DNA from: Candidatus Baltobacteraceae bacterium
Lineage (GTDB): Bacteria > Vulcanimicrobiota > Vulcanimicrobiia > Vulcanimicrobiales > Vulcanimicrobiaceae
Direction of reading: 5' to 3'
Assembly (NCBI GenBank): GCA_036559195.1
Contig: DATBTN010000044.1
Span: forward strand, 1-47,078
DNA length: 47,078 nt
Shown here: positions 16,430-24,498 of the stretch, in pieces
How positions within the stretch are numbered: the stretch's first letter is position 1
Layout: each line of letters begins with the position of its first letter
The notes under the pieces: generated by a model
What the model saw: only the letters and a program-made list of their open reading frames with translations
Told to the model about the DNA's origin: nothing
Databases searched by the model: none
Position numbers and translations under genes: made by a program

Positions 16430-17913
16430 CCCGCTACCAGCGGAGCGATCGCGAGTTGCGCCGCGACGTGCGCGATCTTGCGCGGCAGCGAGCGACGCAG
16501 CGTCGGCGTATCGCGTACGCCCGAACAGAGTACCGCCGCCGCGGCGGACCATTCACCCGAAAGCGCGATAAGCGCAGCTTCCGCACCGCGGCTGTATCGC
16601 CGCATCGCCGCCGGCAACGAGGATTTGTGCAGCGTCCATCGCGCGAAGGCGCGCGCGAGCGGCCGGATCGGTAGGCCGATGCCGGCTAGATCGCAGGCGA
16701 TCGATAGCAGGCCGGCAAGGCGCGTCGACGGACCGCTGGCGCGGATCCACTCGAGGACGCTCCCCGCGATCGCCGGTTTGGCCGCCAGCAACTGCGCGGC
16801 GACGATCGCATCGCGCAGGTGAAAGTCGTCGAGCGAATGGAGCAGAAGATGATAGACGCTTGCGGTATCGTCGAGAACGCGGATTGCGCCGCGTTCGCCG
16901 CGCACGAAGAGAAAGCGATCGTGCAGACTTCGCCAGTCCGTGTTCGCCTGGCGAACCCCTCCGGAGACGAGCGACGTGTGCAGCTCGACGATGACGCCGT
17001 CGGGCGAACGCAGAGGAACTTCGTGGTGGTGGCGTTCGTAACCGGATCGATTGCCCGTCGGCCGATAGCCCGCCGCGCAAAGCGTATCGACCGCCGCTCG
17101 CGCCAGCGCGCGCGGCACGAGCAGATCGACGTCGCTCGACGGATGGAGGGCGGTCGCATCCGGCGACGCCGCACGGGCGGCGCCCTTCAAAGCTGCAACC
17201 GCAATACCGGCGGCGTGCAGGCGATCCCGCACGTCGAGAGTCGTCGCACGTAGCCGCGTTGCCTGCACCGCCAGTGCGGCGCGGTGGCGTGCTGCGACGG
17301 GTTGCCAGCGATCGGCCGCCGCCGGATCGCCGTAGGCGGACGCGAAGGCAAAGCACCGATGCACTTGCGCGTGCTCGAAGATCTCGTCGCGGTGCGCGGC
17401 GAGCAGATCGCGGGCGAGCCCGTCGTGCCCGCGCACGGCCGCCGACGCAAACTCGTGGAGCAAGGCCGCGCGCGCGGCTCGCGAGCCCGTTGCGGCTTTG
17501 GCGCGCCGCGCCCGGGCGGCCGGGGCGCGCAGCAATCGCGTCCAGACGATCGCGCGCGCGCGAAGCGCGGCGACGCCGTTTCGTAAATCGATCGCGCGCT
17601 CGCCGCGTTCGTTGAGGATCCCGCGGACGCGCCCGATAACGTCGGCGCGCGCCACCCGCTCGATGTGGTGCGGTTGCGCGTCCCCGCAGGTGAGCAGGTG
17701 CAGCTTGGTTTTGCCGACGACGCGATGCGCCACGAGCGCCCGTGCGTCGGAGAAAACGATCACGTCGCTGCAGCGCGGCTCGCCGTCGAGGCGCTCGAGT
17801 TCCAGCGTCATCGGTGCGCGCAGCGTTGGAAGCATGCTCTCGCCGCCCATTCGGACGACGGCTCGTCCACAGACCGCCAGCACGGCGCGAACCGCCCGTT
17901 CGGTCTCGGTCAC
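16339..17913 (-). CDS. S24/S26-type signal peptidase-like domain fused to a PF14907-type nucleotidyltransferase
   Basis: A 524-aa protein; GTG 17913 overlaps the kinase stop as GTGA. Residues about 18-105 resemble the SipW/Sec11 branch of S26 peptidases: GGESMLPT (candidate nucleophile Ser26), SDVIVF, VAHRVVG (His63 in place of the LepB Lys), and CGDAQ (77-81). No membrane helix precedes it, unusual for a signal peptidase. After a linker, residues about 210-480 match the uncharacterised nucleotidyltransferase family PF14907: AALKGAARA (240-248), SDVDLLVP with the DxD pair (Asp261/Asp263), then VIVELHTSL. Such nucleotidyltransferases accompany HprK-like kinases in some lasso peptide clusters. 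The last 91 bp are antisense to pqqD. One chain may therefore combine proteolysis with transfer onto a phosphate. Confidence 0.78.
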   Translation of the reverse strand: MTETERAVRAVLAVCGRAVVRMGGESMLPTLRAPMTLELERLDGEPRCSDVIVFSDARALVAHRVVGKTKLHLLTCGDAQPHHIERVARADVIGRVRGILNERGERAIDLRNGVAALRARAIVWTRLLRAPAARARRAKAATGSRAARAALLHEFASAAVRGHDGLARDLLAAHRDEIFEHAQVHRCFAFASAYGDPAAADRWQPVAARHRAALAVQATRLRATTLDVRDRLHAAGIAVAALKGAARAASPDATALHPSSDVDLLVPRALARAAVDTLCAAGYRPTGNRSGYERHHHEVPLRSPDGVIVELHTSLVSGGVRQANTDWRSLHDRFLFVRGERGAIRVLDDTASVYHLLLHSLDDFHLRDAIVAAQLLAAKPAIAGSVLEWIRASGPSTRLAGLLSIACDLAGIGLPIRPLARAFARWTLHKSSLPAAMRRYSRGAEAALIALSGEWSAAAAVLCSGVRDTPTLRRSLPRKIAHVAAQLAIAPLVAGYALCVMTPEASSVARIARTSRSARSSSIP

Positions 17914-18845
17914 GAGCGCCCCCGCGGTTCGCCCACGACTGCGGCGATCGCGCGCACCGTCTCGTCGGGCGTACCGAGGATGAGTTCGTGGCACGTCGCT
18001 CCCGTCAGCGCGTCTAAGAGCCGGACGGCACGTTCGCCGCCGCGAGCCTCGACGCGCGCGTGCGGCGCGATGTGGCGAAGCATCTCGTACCGCGTGCTCG
18101 AGCGCACCGCGGGCCGTTCGCTCTTTCCGGCGAGACGGAACACGTGGCGCAGCGGCGCTGCGGCCGGCGGGGCGAGGCTCCCGAAGAGGTCGTCGTACCC
18201 CGCGTTCTCCCAACCCGCGTTCGCGCGCGCCGCGAGCCGCCGCCGCAGCGCCGGTGCGGCAAATGCGGAGCGAGCGAGCAGCGCCGTACCGCCGGGCCGA
18301 AGATTGATCGCGCGCGGAAACGGCTCGACCCCGGCCGAGCCCACGCGGCAGAACTCATCGGAATAGAGGCCGTAGCCCGCGAGCGCGCACGCCAGTGCCG
18401 TCGTGCTCTTCCCCGACTCCGACGCGCCGACCAGCGCGAAGGCGCCGTCGCGTGCCGCCAGCGCGGCGGCATGAAAGGTCACGGTCTGCGCGTCCGATCC
18501 GAAGCACAGCGTGGTGACGACGGCGTCGGCAAGAAAGGCGACGCTCGACGCCGGCAGCGGGCCGCCGTTCCAGCGAAACGCCGTGCCGTCGCCGCGCCAA
18601 AAAATGGGACGTGCCCCCGCGTCGAGCGAAGCGTAAAAATGTTGCGCTGGATGCCAACAACGCAGATGACGATAGCGCGCCGCAAACCGCTCGGCTGCCC
18701 GCGGATCGGAAAACGCGCATCGCACGCCGTTCGAGATTGCCACGTCTACGGTCGCGAGCGCGCTCGCCGCGTATGCGCGCGACTCGCGGGGCGAGAGTTG
18801 CATCGGCTCCAGCGCGGCCGCGTCGATCCATTGGGGAGACTTCAT
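17910..18845 (-). CDS. HPr kinase-related protein
   Basis: A 311-aa protein with a P-loop GASESGKST (140-148), preceded by TFHAAALAARDG and followed by GYGLYSDEFCRV, where Asp163/Glu164 occupy the catalytic/metal position of HprK-type kinases. The family is the HprK-related group found with PqqD proteins, not the carbon-catabolite HPr kinase, since its N-terminal half is unrelated to HprK-N and no HPr gene is nearby. Kinases of this kind phosphorylate the C-terminal Ser of paeninodin-type lasso precursors. Here the small gene immediately upstream (48 bp) encodes a peptide ending in Ser. It is translationally coupled to the nucleotidyltransferase fusion downstream. Confidence 0.85.
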   Translation of the reverse strand: MKSPQWIDAAALEPMQLSPRESRAYAASALATVDVAISNGVRCAFSDPRAAERFAARYRHLRCWHPAQHFYASLDAGARPIFWRGDGTAFRWNGGPLPASSVAFLADAVVTTLCFGSDAQTVTFHAAALAARDGAFALVGASESGKSTTALACALAGYGLYSDEFCRVGSAGVEPFPRAINLRPGGTALLARSAFAAPALRRRLAARANAGWENAGYDDLFGSLAPPAAAPLRHVFRLAGKSERPAVRSSTRYEMLRHIAPHARVEARGGERAVRLLDALTGATCHELILGTPDETVRAIAAVVGEPRGRS

Positions 18846-18893
18846 AAAAGAGATACGCTCGAGCTCGCACTGATGCGGGCCCGAGCGAGCCCG

Positions 18894-18989
18894 CTACGAC
18901 TCGTGCCGGTGGCAGCTCCCGGAGCCAATGACTTCTCCGAGAACCTCAGCGGCGTCGTACGACGCGATGACACCGGGTTCCTGATACAT
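18894..18989 (-). CDS. 31-aa putative modified-peptide (RiPP) precursor
   Basis: A 32-codon gene (ATG 18989 to TAG 18894) with a strong GGAGGA site 5 nt before the ATG, the best ribosome-binding site in this neighbourhood. The peptide begins MYQEPGV, matching the YxxPx(L/V/I) motif that PqqD-like RRE proteins recognise in lasso leaders, continues with an acidic amphipathic stretch (Asp12, Glu15, Glu19), and ends in a Gly/Ser-rich tail with one Cys (26), two His (27, 29), one Arg (28), and a C-terminal Ser (31). The HprK-like kinase gene follows 48 bp downstream. I infer a precursor whose terminal Ser is a kinase target. No lasso cyclase or B2-type protease is present. A translational leader peptide for the kinase is the main alternative. 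Confidence 0.65.
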   Translation of the reverse strand: MYQEPGVIASYDAAEVLGEVIGSGSCHRHES

Positions 18990-19125
18990 GGCTGTCCTCC
19001 GTACGTAGTGTGTAGTGGCTCTAATCGTAGTGCGCCCTCGCCAAACCACGGTAGAAGCGAACGGCCCGATACTTCGGGCCATTGGTCCGAACGAATCGCA
19101 CGCCCGCGCGCCGTAGAGATGCACC

Positions 19126-19512
19126 ATGCCGCGTACCGCCCGCATCGTTCTCGTCGCCTTGCTCATGCTGCTCTTCGCCGGAGTGGCCGTGGATCGCAGC
19201 ATCTACGATGTCACGTCGCCGGGAACGATTCCGTTTCACGTGTTGCTCCGCAAGGGCTACAGCGTCGTCGTCTTCGTTTTGGGAGGGGCGTCGCTCGCGT
19301 GGGCGGCGGGCCTGCGTCCGCGCTTCGCCGCTCTCTGCGTCCTGCTCTTTAGCCTCGCGATCGAAATCGCGCAGCGTTGGCACGGCTCGACCGAATCCTT
19401 CGGTTCGAACGTTCTCGATACGCTGCTCGGCGGCATCGGCGGGTACATCGGTGCCGCGCTCGTTCCTCGTCGCAAAGGTCCTAAGACCAACGGCCTCCAT
19501 TTTCGGGATTAG
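19126..19512 (+). CDS. VanZ-like family membrane protein
   Basis: A 128-aa protein with about four membrane helices. The C-terminal half has the VanZ signature: FSLAIEIAQRW (conserved Glu and Gln in a helix), then a polar stretch and SNVLDTLLGGIGGYIGA (Asp followed by a Gly-rich helix). VanZ-like proteins are frequent at the edges of exopolysaccharide loci and their biochemical role is mostly unknown; the original VanZ confers teicoplanin resistance. It appears to be the first gene of the plus-strand glycosyltransferase operon, 43 bp before the phosphoglycosyltransferase gene, and is divergent from the peptide gene with a 136-bp gap. A 7-bp hairpin (19063-19080, GGCCCGA/TCGGGCC) lies upstream. 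Confidence 0.82.
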   Translation: MPRTARIVLVALLMLLFAGVAVDRSIYDVTSPGTIPFHVLLRKGYSVVVFVLGGASLAWAAGLRPRFAALCVLLFSLAIEIAQRWHGSTESFGSNVLDTLLGGIGGYIGAALVPRRKGPKTNGLHFRD

Positions 19513-19555
19513 TCGTATCTCGCACCAGTTCGCGCGTCTTGAGTACCATTGCGCT

Positions 19556-20980
19556 ATGAGCCTCTCGCCTGCGTTCGTTCAATCGGCGCCGATCGTCGAG
19601 CCGGCGGCGAGCGCCGGCCCGGATCGCACGCTCGTACGCACGGTCCGCGGCGTCCGCGCTCGAGAAGGCATCGCCCTGGCGATCGAAGACGCGCTGCTGC
19701 TCGCAATCGCCGTCTTTGCCGTGGCGGGATGGTGGTTCGGACGCAGCGACGCGCTCTTGACGATTCACGCCGGCATTGCGGCGGCGGGCGTTTTCGCCGC
19801 ATTGTGGCTCGCGCTCTTCGCGGTGCTGGGACTCTACCGCCAAGGCATTGCGATCTGCGCGCGCGACGAGCTGTATGGCGCGGGCGCGGCCCTCGCGATC
19901 GGCATGATCCCGCAGTTTGCCGTGTTTACCTATTGGAGTCCGTTTCCGCACGCGCGCTCGATGCTGCTCGCGGCATCGCTCGCCGGCGCCCTTTCCATCG
20001 CGGCAGTGCGGTGGATGCAATGGCAGATCGGTGCGCGCGCTCGCGCGCGCTCGCGCCGCGTCGCGCTGATCGGCAGCGCGGAGTCGATCGAGCGGGTCGA
20101 AGCCCTGTTGGGGCATGACGCACCGACGGAGATCGAGCGCATCGTAACGTCGCCTCACCGTGAAGCGTCGTTCGCGCCGTACGAGCGCGCGCGAGCTGCC
20201 GGATGTACGTCGGTCGTGGCTACGAGCGCGCTCTCGGTGGAGGCGCTTTCGTGCGCGATGCGGTTCGCGCACCAGGCCGGACTCGACTTCGCGCTCGCTA
20301 GCCTCCCCGTTGGTGCCGGCGGACTACGCTTTCGCGTGGTGAAAGACGGACGCGCGCTCCTGCTCGTTCCTCAACGTCTCTTTGTGTGTTCGCCGGCCGG
20401 CGAGATGCTCAAACGGACGGTCGACATCGTGCTCGCGCTCGTCGGATTGGTAGCGTTCGCGCCGGCGATGGCGGTCTGCGCCGTAGCGATCGCCATCGAA
20501 TCGGGGTTTCCGGTCGTGTACGCTCAGAGCCGCGTCGGCCGTCACGGCCGCACCTTTGAGATGTACAAATTTCGAACCATGATCGATCGTGCGGAGCGCG
20601 CGACGGGCGCGGTCTTTGCCGAGAAAAACGACGGCCGGCTCACGCGCGCGGGGCGCTGGATTCGAAAGTTCAGCCTCGACGAACTGCTGCAGATTTTCAA
20701 TATTCTCGCCGGCGACATGTCGATCGTGGGCCCGCGCCCCGAGCGCCCGGAATTCGCGAGCGTGTTTCGCGCGCGTTTCGAGCGCTACGACGACCGGCAG
20801 CTCGTGCGGCCGGGGCTGACGGCCCTCTCGCACGTGAACATGCCGCGGCTGGTCGACTTCTCACGCATCGGCGAACGGCTCGACTACGACCTCTTTTATA
20901 TCGAGAATTGGAGCCCGTTCCTGGACGCCACGATCGTCGTACGCACGGCCTTCGAGTTTCTCTTCCATCGAACGGTCTGA
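19556..20980 (+). CDS. Polyprenyl-phosphate sugar phosphotransferase (WbaP/EpsL-like)
   Basis: A 474-aa initiating phosphoglycosyltransferase that moves a sugar-1-phosphate onto undecaprenyl phosphate. The start is ATG 19556; the longer in-frame extension is VanZ antiframe. Residues about 45-160 hold four membrane helices, followed by a degenerate nucleotide-binding-like middle domain (RRVALIGSAES). The catalytic Bac_transf domain starts near 285 with LKRTVDIVLALVG, then YAQSRVGRHGRTFEMYKFRTM, FSLDELLQIFNILAGDMSIVGPRPERPEF (Asp-Glu pair of the catalytic dyad in SLDEL) and PGLTAL. It primes repeat-unit assembly for the GTs downstream. The first sugar cannot be deduced. Confidence 0.93.
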   Translation: MSLSPAFVQSAPIVEPAASAGPDRTLVRTVRGVRAREGIALAIEDALLLAIAVFAVAGWWFGRSDALLTIHAGIAAAGVFAALWLALFAVLGLYRQGIAICARDELYGAGAALAIGMIPQFAVFTYWSPFPHARSMLLAASLAGALSIAAVRWMQWQIGARARARSRRVALIGSAESIERVEALLGHDAPTEIERIVTSPHREASFAPYERARAAGCTSVVATSALSVEALSCAMRFAHQAGLDFALASLPVGAGGLRFRVVKDGRALLLVPQRLFVCSPAGEMLKRTVDIVLALVGLVAFAPAMAVCAVAIAIESGFPVVYAQSRVGRHGRTFEMYKFRTMIDRAERATGAVFAEKNDGRLTRAGRWIRKFSLDELLQIFNILAGDMSIVGPRPERPEFASVFRARFERYDDRQLVRPGLTALSHVNMPRLVDFSRIGERLDYDLFYIENWSPFLDATIVVRTAFEFLFHRTV

Positions 20981-20987
20981 TGCGTTC

Positions 20988-22196
20988 GTGCGACTAGCGA
21001 TCGTTCCGGTCTCGTTTCCGCTCGGCAACAACGAGCCGTACCTTGCGGGCGAAGGATCCTCGCTCGCCAAACTCTGCGAGTCGGTGATGCTCGTTCCGGT
21101 ACGCCCGCACTCGGCGTCGCGCACGATGCACTCGGGAATGCACGTCATCGCCGAGCCGCTGCTATCGCGATGCGTGTGGCTGGCGGCGGCTCGCGGATTC
21201 GGATTGAACCCGCGGGCGGCGCTGCGCTCGGCGTACCAGGCGGTCGTCGCATCCGGCAGCTTCGCGCACGGTTGTAAGAACCTGCTCGTTTTGCCCAAGG
21301 CCTTCGCCACTGCGGCGTGGCTGCGCGAGCATCGCATCGATCACGTTCATGCCTACTGGCTCTCGACGCCGGCAACCGTCGCATACGTGGCGGCGAGTAT
21401 CGCGGGAATCGAATGGAGCTCGAGCGCGCATCGCTGGGACGTGTACGAGGCGAACATGCGCGCGCGCAAGATCGGGTCCGCCCGTTTCATTCGGACGATC
21501 TCGGATCGCGGCAGCCGCGATCTGGGCGCGGGACGATCCCATCCCAACGTGCACTGCGTTCCGCTCGGCGTGCCGATGGCCGTCTATCGGCCGCCGGGTA
21601 TTTTAGAACGCGCGACGCTGCGTTTGCTGTGTCCGGCGGCGCTCGTCGCGGTCAAGGGCCACGAAACCTTAATAGAAGCGCTGCGAATCGCGCGCGAGCG
21701 CGGGATTCCCGTCGAGTGCACCTTCGCCGGCGACGGTCCGCTGCGCGCGAAACTCGAACGGCGCGTGCGGCGAGCCGGGTTGAGCGCCGCGATCGTTTTC
21801 GCCGGGTACGTTCCGCAAGCACGATTGCATGCCGCGCTGCTCGGCGGCGCGTTCGACGGCGTCGTCTTGGCCAGTCGCGACGACGGACCGCGCGCGATGG
21901 AAGGCGTACCGTCGGCGCTGATCGAGGCGATGGCGATCGGCATTCCCGCGATCGCTACGACGTCGGGCAGCGTTCCCGAATTGCTCGATGCACGAACGGG
22001 GTATCTCGCGCCGCCCGGAGATGCCGCCGCGCTCGCGACGGCGTTCGCGCGCATCTGGCGGTATCCGCATGAAGCGCGAGCGCGGCGCGAGCGCGCCGCG
22101 ATCGTCGTGCGCGCCAAACACAACGCCGACCGGCAGGGGCGCGCGCTTTCCGCACTGATCTACGACTGCACGGGCAGCGAGGAGTATTCGGCATGA
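20988..22196 (+). CDS. GT4 family glycosyltransferase
   Basis: A 402-aa GT-B enzyme starting at GTG 20988. The N-terminal domain has an acceptor-side pattern ending in DHVHAYWLSTPATVAYVAA. The C-terminal donor domain starts near 205 with LRLLCPAALVAVKGHETLIEAL, then CTFAGDGPLRAKLE, IVFAGYVPQ, and the EX7E-like EGVPSALIEAMAIGIPAIATTSGSVPEL. Such enzymes use a nucleotide sugar and retain anomeric configuration. It is separated by 7 bp from the phosphoglycosyltransferase gene and overlaps the dehydrogenase ATG, so it probably adds the second or a later sugar. The donor sugar is unknown. Confidence 0.9.
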   Translation: MRLAIVPVSFPLGNNEPYLAGEGSSLAKLCESVMLVPVRPHSASRTMHSGMHVIAEPLLSRCVWLAAARGFGLNPRAALRSAYQAVVASGSFAHGCKNLLVLPKAFATAAWLREHRIDHVHAYWLSTPATVAYVAASIAGIEWSSSAHRWDVYEANMRARKIGSARFIRTISDRGSRDLGAGRSHPNVHCVPLGVPMAVYRPPGILERATLRLLCPAALVAVKGHETLIEALRIARERGIPVECTFAGDGPLRAKLERRVRRAGLSAAIVFAGYVPQARLHAALLGGAFDGVVLASRDDGPRAMEGVPSALIEAMAIGIPAIATTSGSVPELLDARTGYLAPPGDAAALATAFARIWRYPHEARARRERAAIVVRAKHNADRQGRALSALIYDCTGSEEYSA

Positions 22197-23476
22197 ACGT
22201 CACCGTCATCGGCCTGGGATATATCGGCCTGCCCACTGCCGCAATGTTGGCTTGCGCGGGTCATACGGTGCGCGGTTTCGACGTCGACGAACGGCTGATC
22301 ACCGATTTACGTCTCGGACTGGTCTCCACGCAGGAGGCGCCCGTGCGCGATCTCGTCACGCAGGCGATACGGCGCGGAACGTTTCGCGCCGGCACGTCGG
22401 TCGAGCCATCGGATGTATTTATCATCTGCGTTCCGACACCGGCGCTGCACGGACGCCCGGATTTACGGTGCGTGATCGATGCATTACGGCGCGTCGTCGC
22501 GGTCGTTCGTCCCGGCGATGCGATCGTGCTCGAATCCACCGTGCCGCCGGGTACGACCGAACGCCTCGTGACCGAGGAGCTCCGGGCTGCCGGGATCATT
22601 CCCGACGCCGTGCGCGTGGCGCATTGTCCCGAGCGCGTGATTCCTGGAGCGATCGTGGAGGAACTGCGCGGGAACGCGCGCGTGATCGGCGGGCGGCGGC
22701 CGAGCGACGCCGCGTTCGTCGCGGGACTGTATGCGTCGTTTTGTCGAGGCGAGATCCTCCAGACGGATTGCATGACGGCCGAATTGACCAAATGCGTCGA
22801 GAATACGTATCGCGACGTGAACATCGCGTTCGCGAACGAACTCGCGATGCTCGCGGAGGACCTGGGCGTCGACGTCTACGAAACGATCGCGCTTGCAAAC
22901 CGCCATCCGCGCGTCGATATCCTGATGCCGGGTCCGGGAGTGGGCGGCCACTGCATTCCGGTCGATCCGCATTTCCTTACGGATGCGAACCCGTTCGTCA
23001 CGGAGTTAATTCAATCGGCGCGCCGGGTCAACGAGCGGATGCCGCATCGCATCGTGAGCCGCATCTGCGCGCGTCTGCCGCACGCGACCGCCGGGAGCAA
23101 GATCGCCGTCCTCGGTGCGGCCTACAAAGCCGACGTCGACGACGCCCGCGAGAGCCCCACCGAACGAATCGTGGAACTCTTAGAGCAGCGCGGGTTTACC
23201 GCGTCGATCTACGATCCGCTCGTTCGTTCGTTCCGCTTTCCGCTGACGGCAACGTTGGAAGAAGCGCTCCGCGGCGCGGATGCCGTGGTACTGGCCACCG
23301 GTCACGCGGTGTTTCGCGCGATCGAGCCGCACCGCGCGGCGAAACTGATGCGCGGAACGCTGCTCTTCGATGCACGCAACGCCTTGGATGCCGAACTCTG
23401 GGAGGCGGCCGGTTTCGAAGTCGCCGTCCTCGGCCGCCCGTCGCGCGATCGGGTGGCGCGCGCGATGACGGCATGA
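22193..23476 (+). CDS. UDP-sugar 6-dehydrogenase, WecC/WbpA-like
   Basis: A 427-aa nucleotide-sugar dehydrogenase that oxidises C6 of a UDP-hexose to the uronic acid in two NAD-dependent steps. The N-terminal NAD fold is VTVIGLGYIGLPTA. The middle has CPERVIPG (145-152), LTKCVENTYRDVNIAFANEL with the catalytic-region Lys200, and the catalytic Cys254 in PGPGVGGHCIPVDP. The CPERVIPG and NRHPRVDILMPGPGVGGHC wording matches UDP-ManNAc/UDP-GlcNAc dehydrogenases (WecC, WbpA) better than UDP-glucose dehydrogenases. It overlaps the stop of the GT4 gene and the start of the epimerase gene. The product is an acidic sugar, either ManNAcA or GlcNAcA type. Confidence 0.92.
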   Translation: MNVTVIGLGYIGLPTAAMLACAGHTVRGFDVDERLITDLRLGLVSTQEAPVRDLVTQAIRRGTFRAGTSVEPSDVFIICVPTPALHGRPDLRCVIDALRRVVAVVRPGDAIVLESTVPPGTTERLVTEELRAAGIIPDAVRVAHCPERVIPGAIVEELRGNARVIGGRRPSDAAFVAGLYASFCRGEILQTDCMTAELTKCVENTYRDVNIAFANELAMLAEDLGVDVYETIALANRHPRVDILMPGPGVGGHCIPVDPHFLTDANPFVTELIQSARRVNERMPHRIVSRICARLPHATAGSKIAVLGAAYKADVDDARESPTERIVELLEQRGFTASIYDPLVRSFRFPLTATLEEALRGADAVVLATGHAVFRAIEPHRAAKLMRGTLLFDARNALDAELWEAAGFEVAVLGRPSRDRVARAMTA

Positions 23477-24498
23477 ATCTCACGCTCGAGCGCGCCGTGC
23501 CGCCCAATCGCGTGCGGCAATTGGCGCTCAGCTTCCCGCTTTCGTGGAGGCACCGCCGCCCGTTCCAGCCGCCCGCGCAAGGCAGCGGGTTAGGCGCATA
23601 CTATATTCGCTGGTGGGCCGGGACGGGCACCTTCGGCGAGGATTGGGAGACGAAACCGCGCGATTGTGACGGCGTCCTGCTGACGCCGGGCGGGGATTGC
23701 TACCATCCGATCGGCATCGCGCAGTACGCCCTGCACGCGCACGACCGCGCGCGCGCGGAGGGCGGCGAAGCGATCGTTCGGAGTTTTCTCGCGCAGGCGC
23801 GCTGGCTTCGCGACAATCAACAACGTCGCGGCGGCGTGTGCGGGTGTTATCCATTTGCCTTTCCGTGGCACAAATACGGCGCGGCAGCGGGCTGGATCTC
23901 GGCGATGGCGCAGGGCGAGGCGATCTCGGCGCTGCTGCGCGCCGAAGCGATGCAGCCGGGCATTGGATTCATCGAGGCCGCCGTGCGCGCCGTCGAGCCG
24001 TTTCGCCGGTCGATCTCCGAAGGCGGCGTCGTCTGGCGCGACCGCGACGGCACGTTTCTCGAAGAGGTCGCGGTTTCGAGCGGCGCGCACATTTTGAACG
24101 GCTGCATTTTTGCGCTGTGGGGCCTCTACGATCTGCAGCGCGTGGCGCCGCAAGCCTGGATCGGCACGCTCTTCGACGAAGTGCGCGAAACGCTCGAGCG
24201 GTGGCTTCCGCAGTACGATCTCGGATGGTGGAGCACCTACAGTCTCTTCCGTACGCGCGATGGCCGTCCGCACTTGGCAACGTTAAAGTATCACGCCTTT
24301 CACGTTAGCCAACTGCGCGTGCTTGCCAGTATGACGGGTTCGAAGACGTTTCTCGAGACCGCCGATCGGTGGGAAGGCTATATCGACCGCACGTCGTGCC
24401 GGTTGCGCGTGCTCTCGCTGATGGCGCGCAACATCGCCGGTCGTGCGCTGTTGCGCGACGACGGCGTCGCCGGCGGATCGGGCCGCGCGCGTGCCTAA
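23473..24498 (+). CDS. D-glucuronyl C5-epimerase family protein
   Basis: A 341-aa protein starting at ATG 23473 (ATGA overlap). It shows the signature of the C-terminal catalytic domain of glucuronyl C5-epimerases (C5-epim_C, PF06662): SAMAQGEAISALLRA (near 145), VAVSSGAHILNGCIFALWGLYDL (near 205), GWWSTYSLF, and LKYHAFHVSQLRVL (near 270). In animals this enzyme converts GlcA to IdoA in heparan sulfate after polymerisation, and a few bacterial homologues act on heparosan-like glycans. The N-terminal 50 residues are short and there is no signal peptide or TM helix, so a cytoplasmic site on a lipid-linked or nascent glycan is inferred. It follows the uronic-acid-forming dehydrogenase directly, consistent with a uronic acid in the repeat unit. 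Confidence 0.83.
   Translation: MNLTLERAVPPNRVRQLALSFPLSWRHRRPFQPPAQGSGLGAYYIRWWAGTGTFGEDWETKPRDCDGVLLTPGGDCYHPIGIAQYALHAHDRARAEGGEAIVRSFLAQARWLRDNQQRRGGVCGCYPFAFPWHKYGAAAGWISAMAQGEAISALLRAEAMQPGIGFIEAAVRAVEPFRRSISEGGVVWRDRDGTFLEEVAVSSGAHILNGCIFALWGLYDLQRVAPQAWIGTLFDEVRETLERWLPQYDLGWWSTYSLFRTRDGRPHLATLKYHAFHVSQLRVLASMTGSKTFLETADRWEGYIDRTSCRLRVLSLMARNIAGRALLRDDGVAGGSGRARA

Noticed and set aside
14572-18989. Complete lasso peptide cluster
   Set aside because: Kinase, PqqD-type protein, nucleotidyltransferase and exporter are present, but no asparagine-synthase-like cyclase or transglutaminase-like protease is found, and the peptide has no clear ring-forming Gly/Asp-Glu arrangement.
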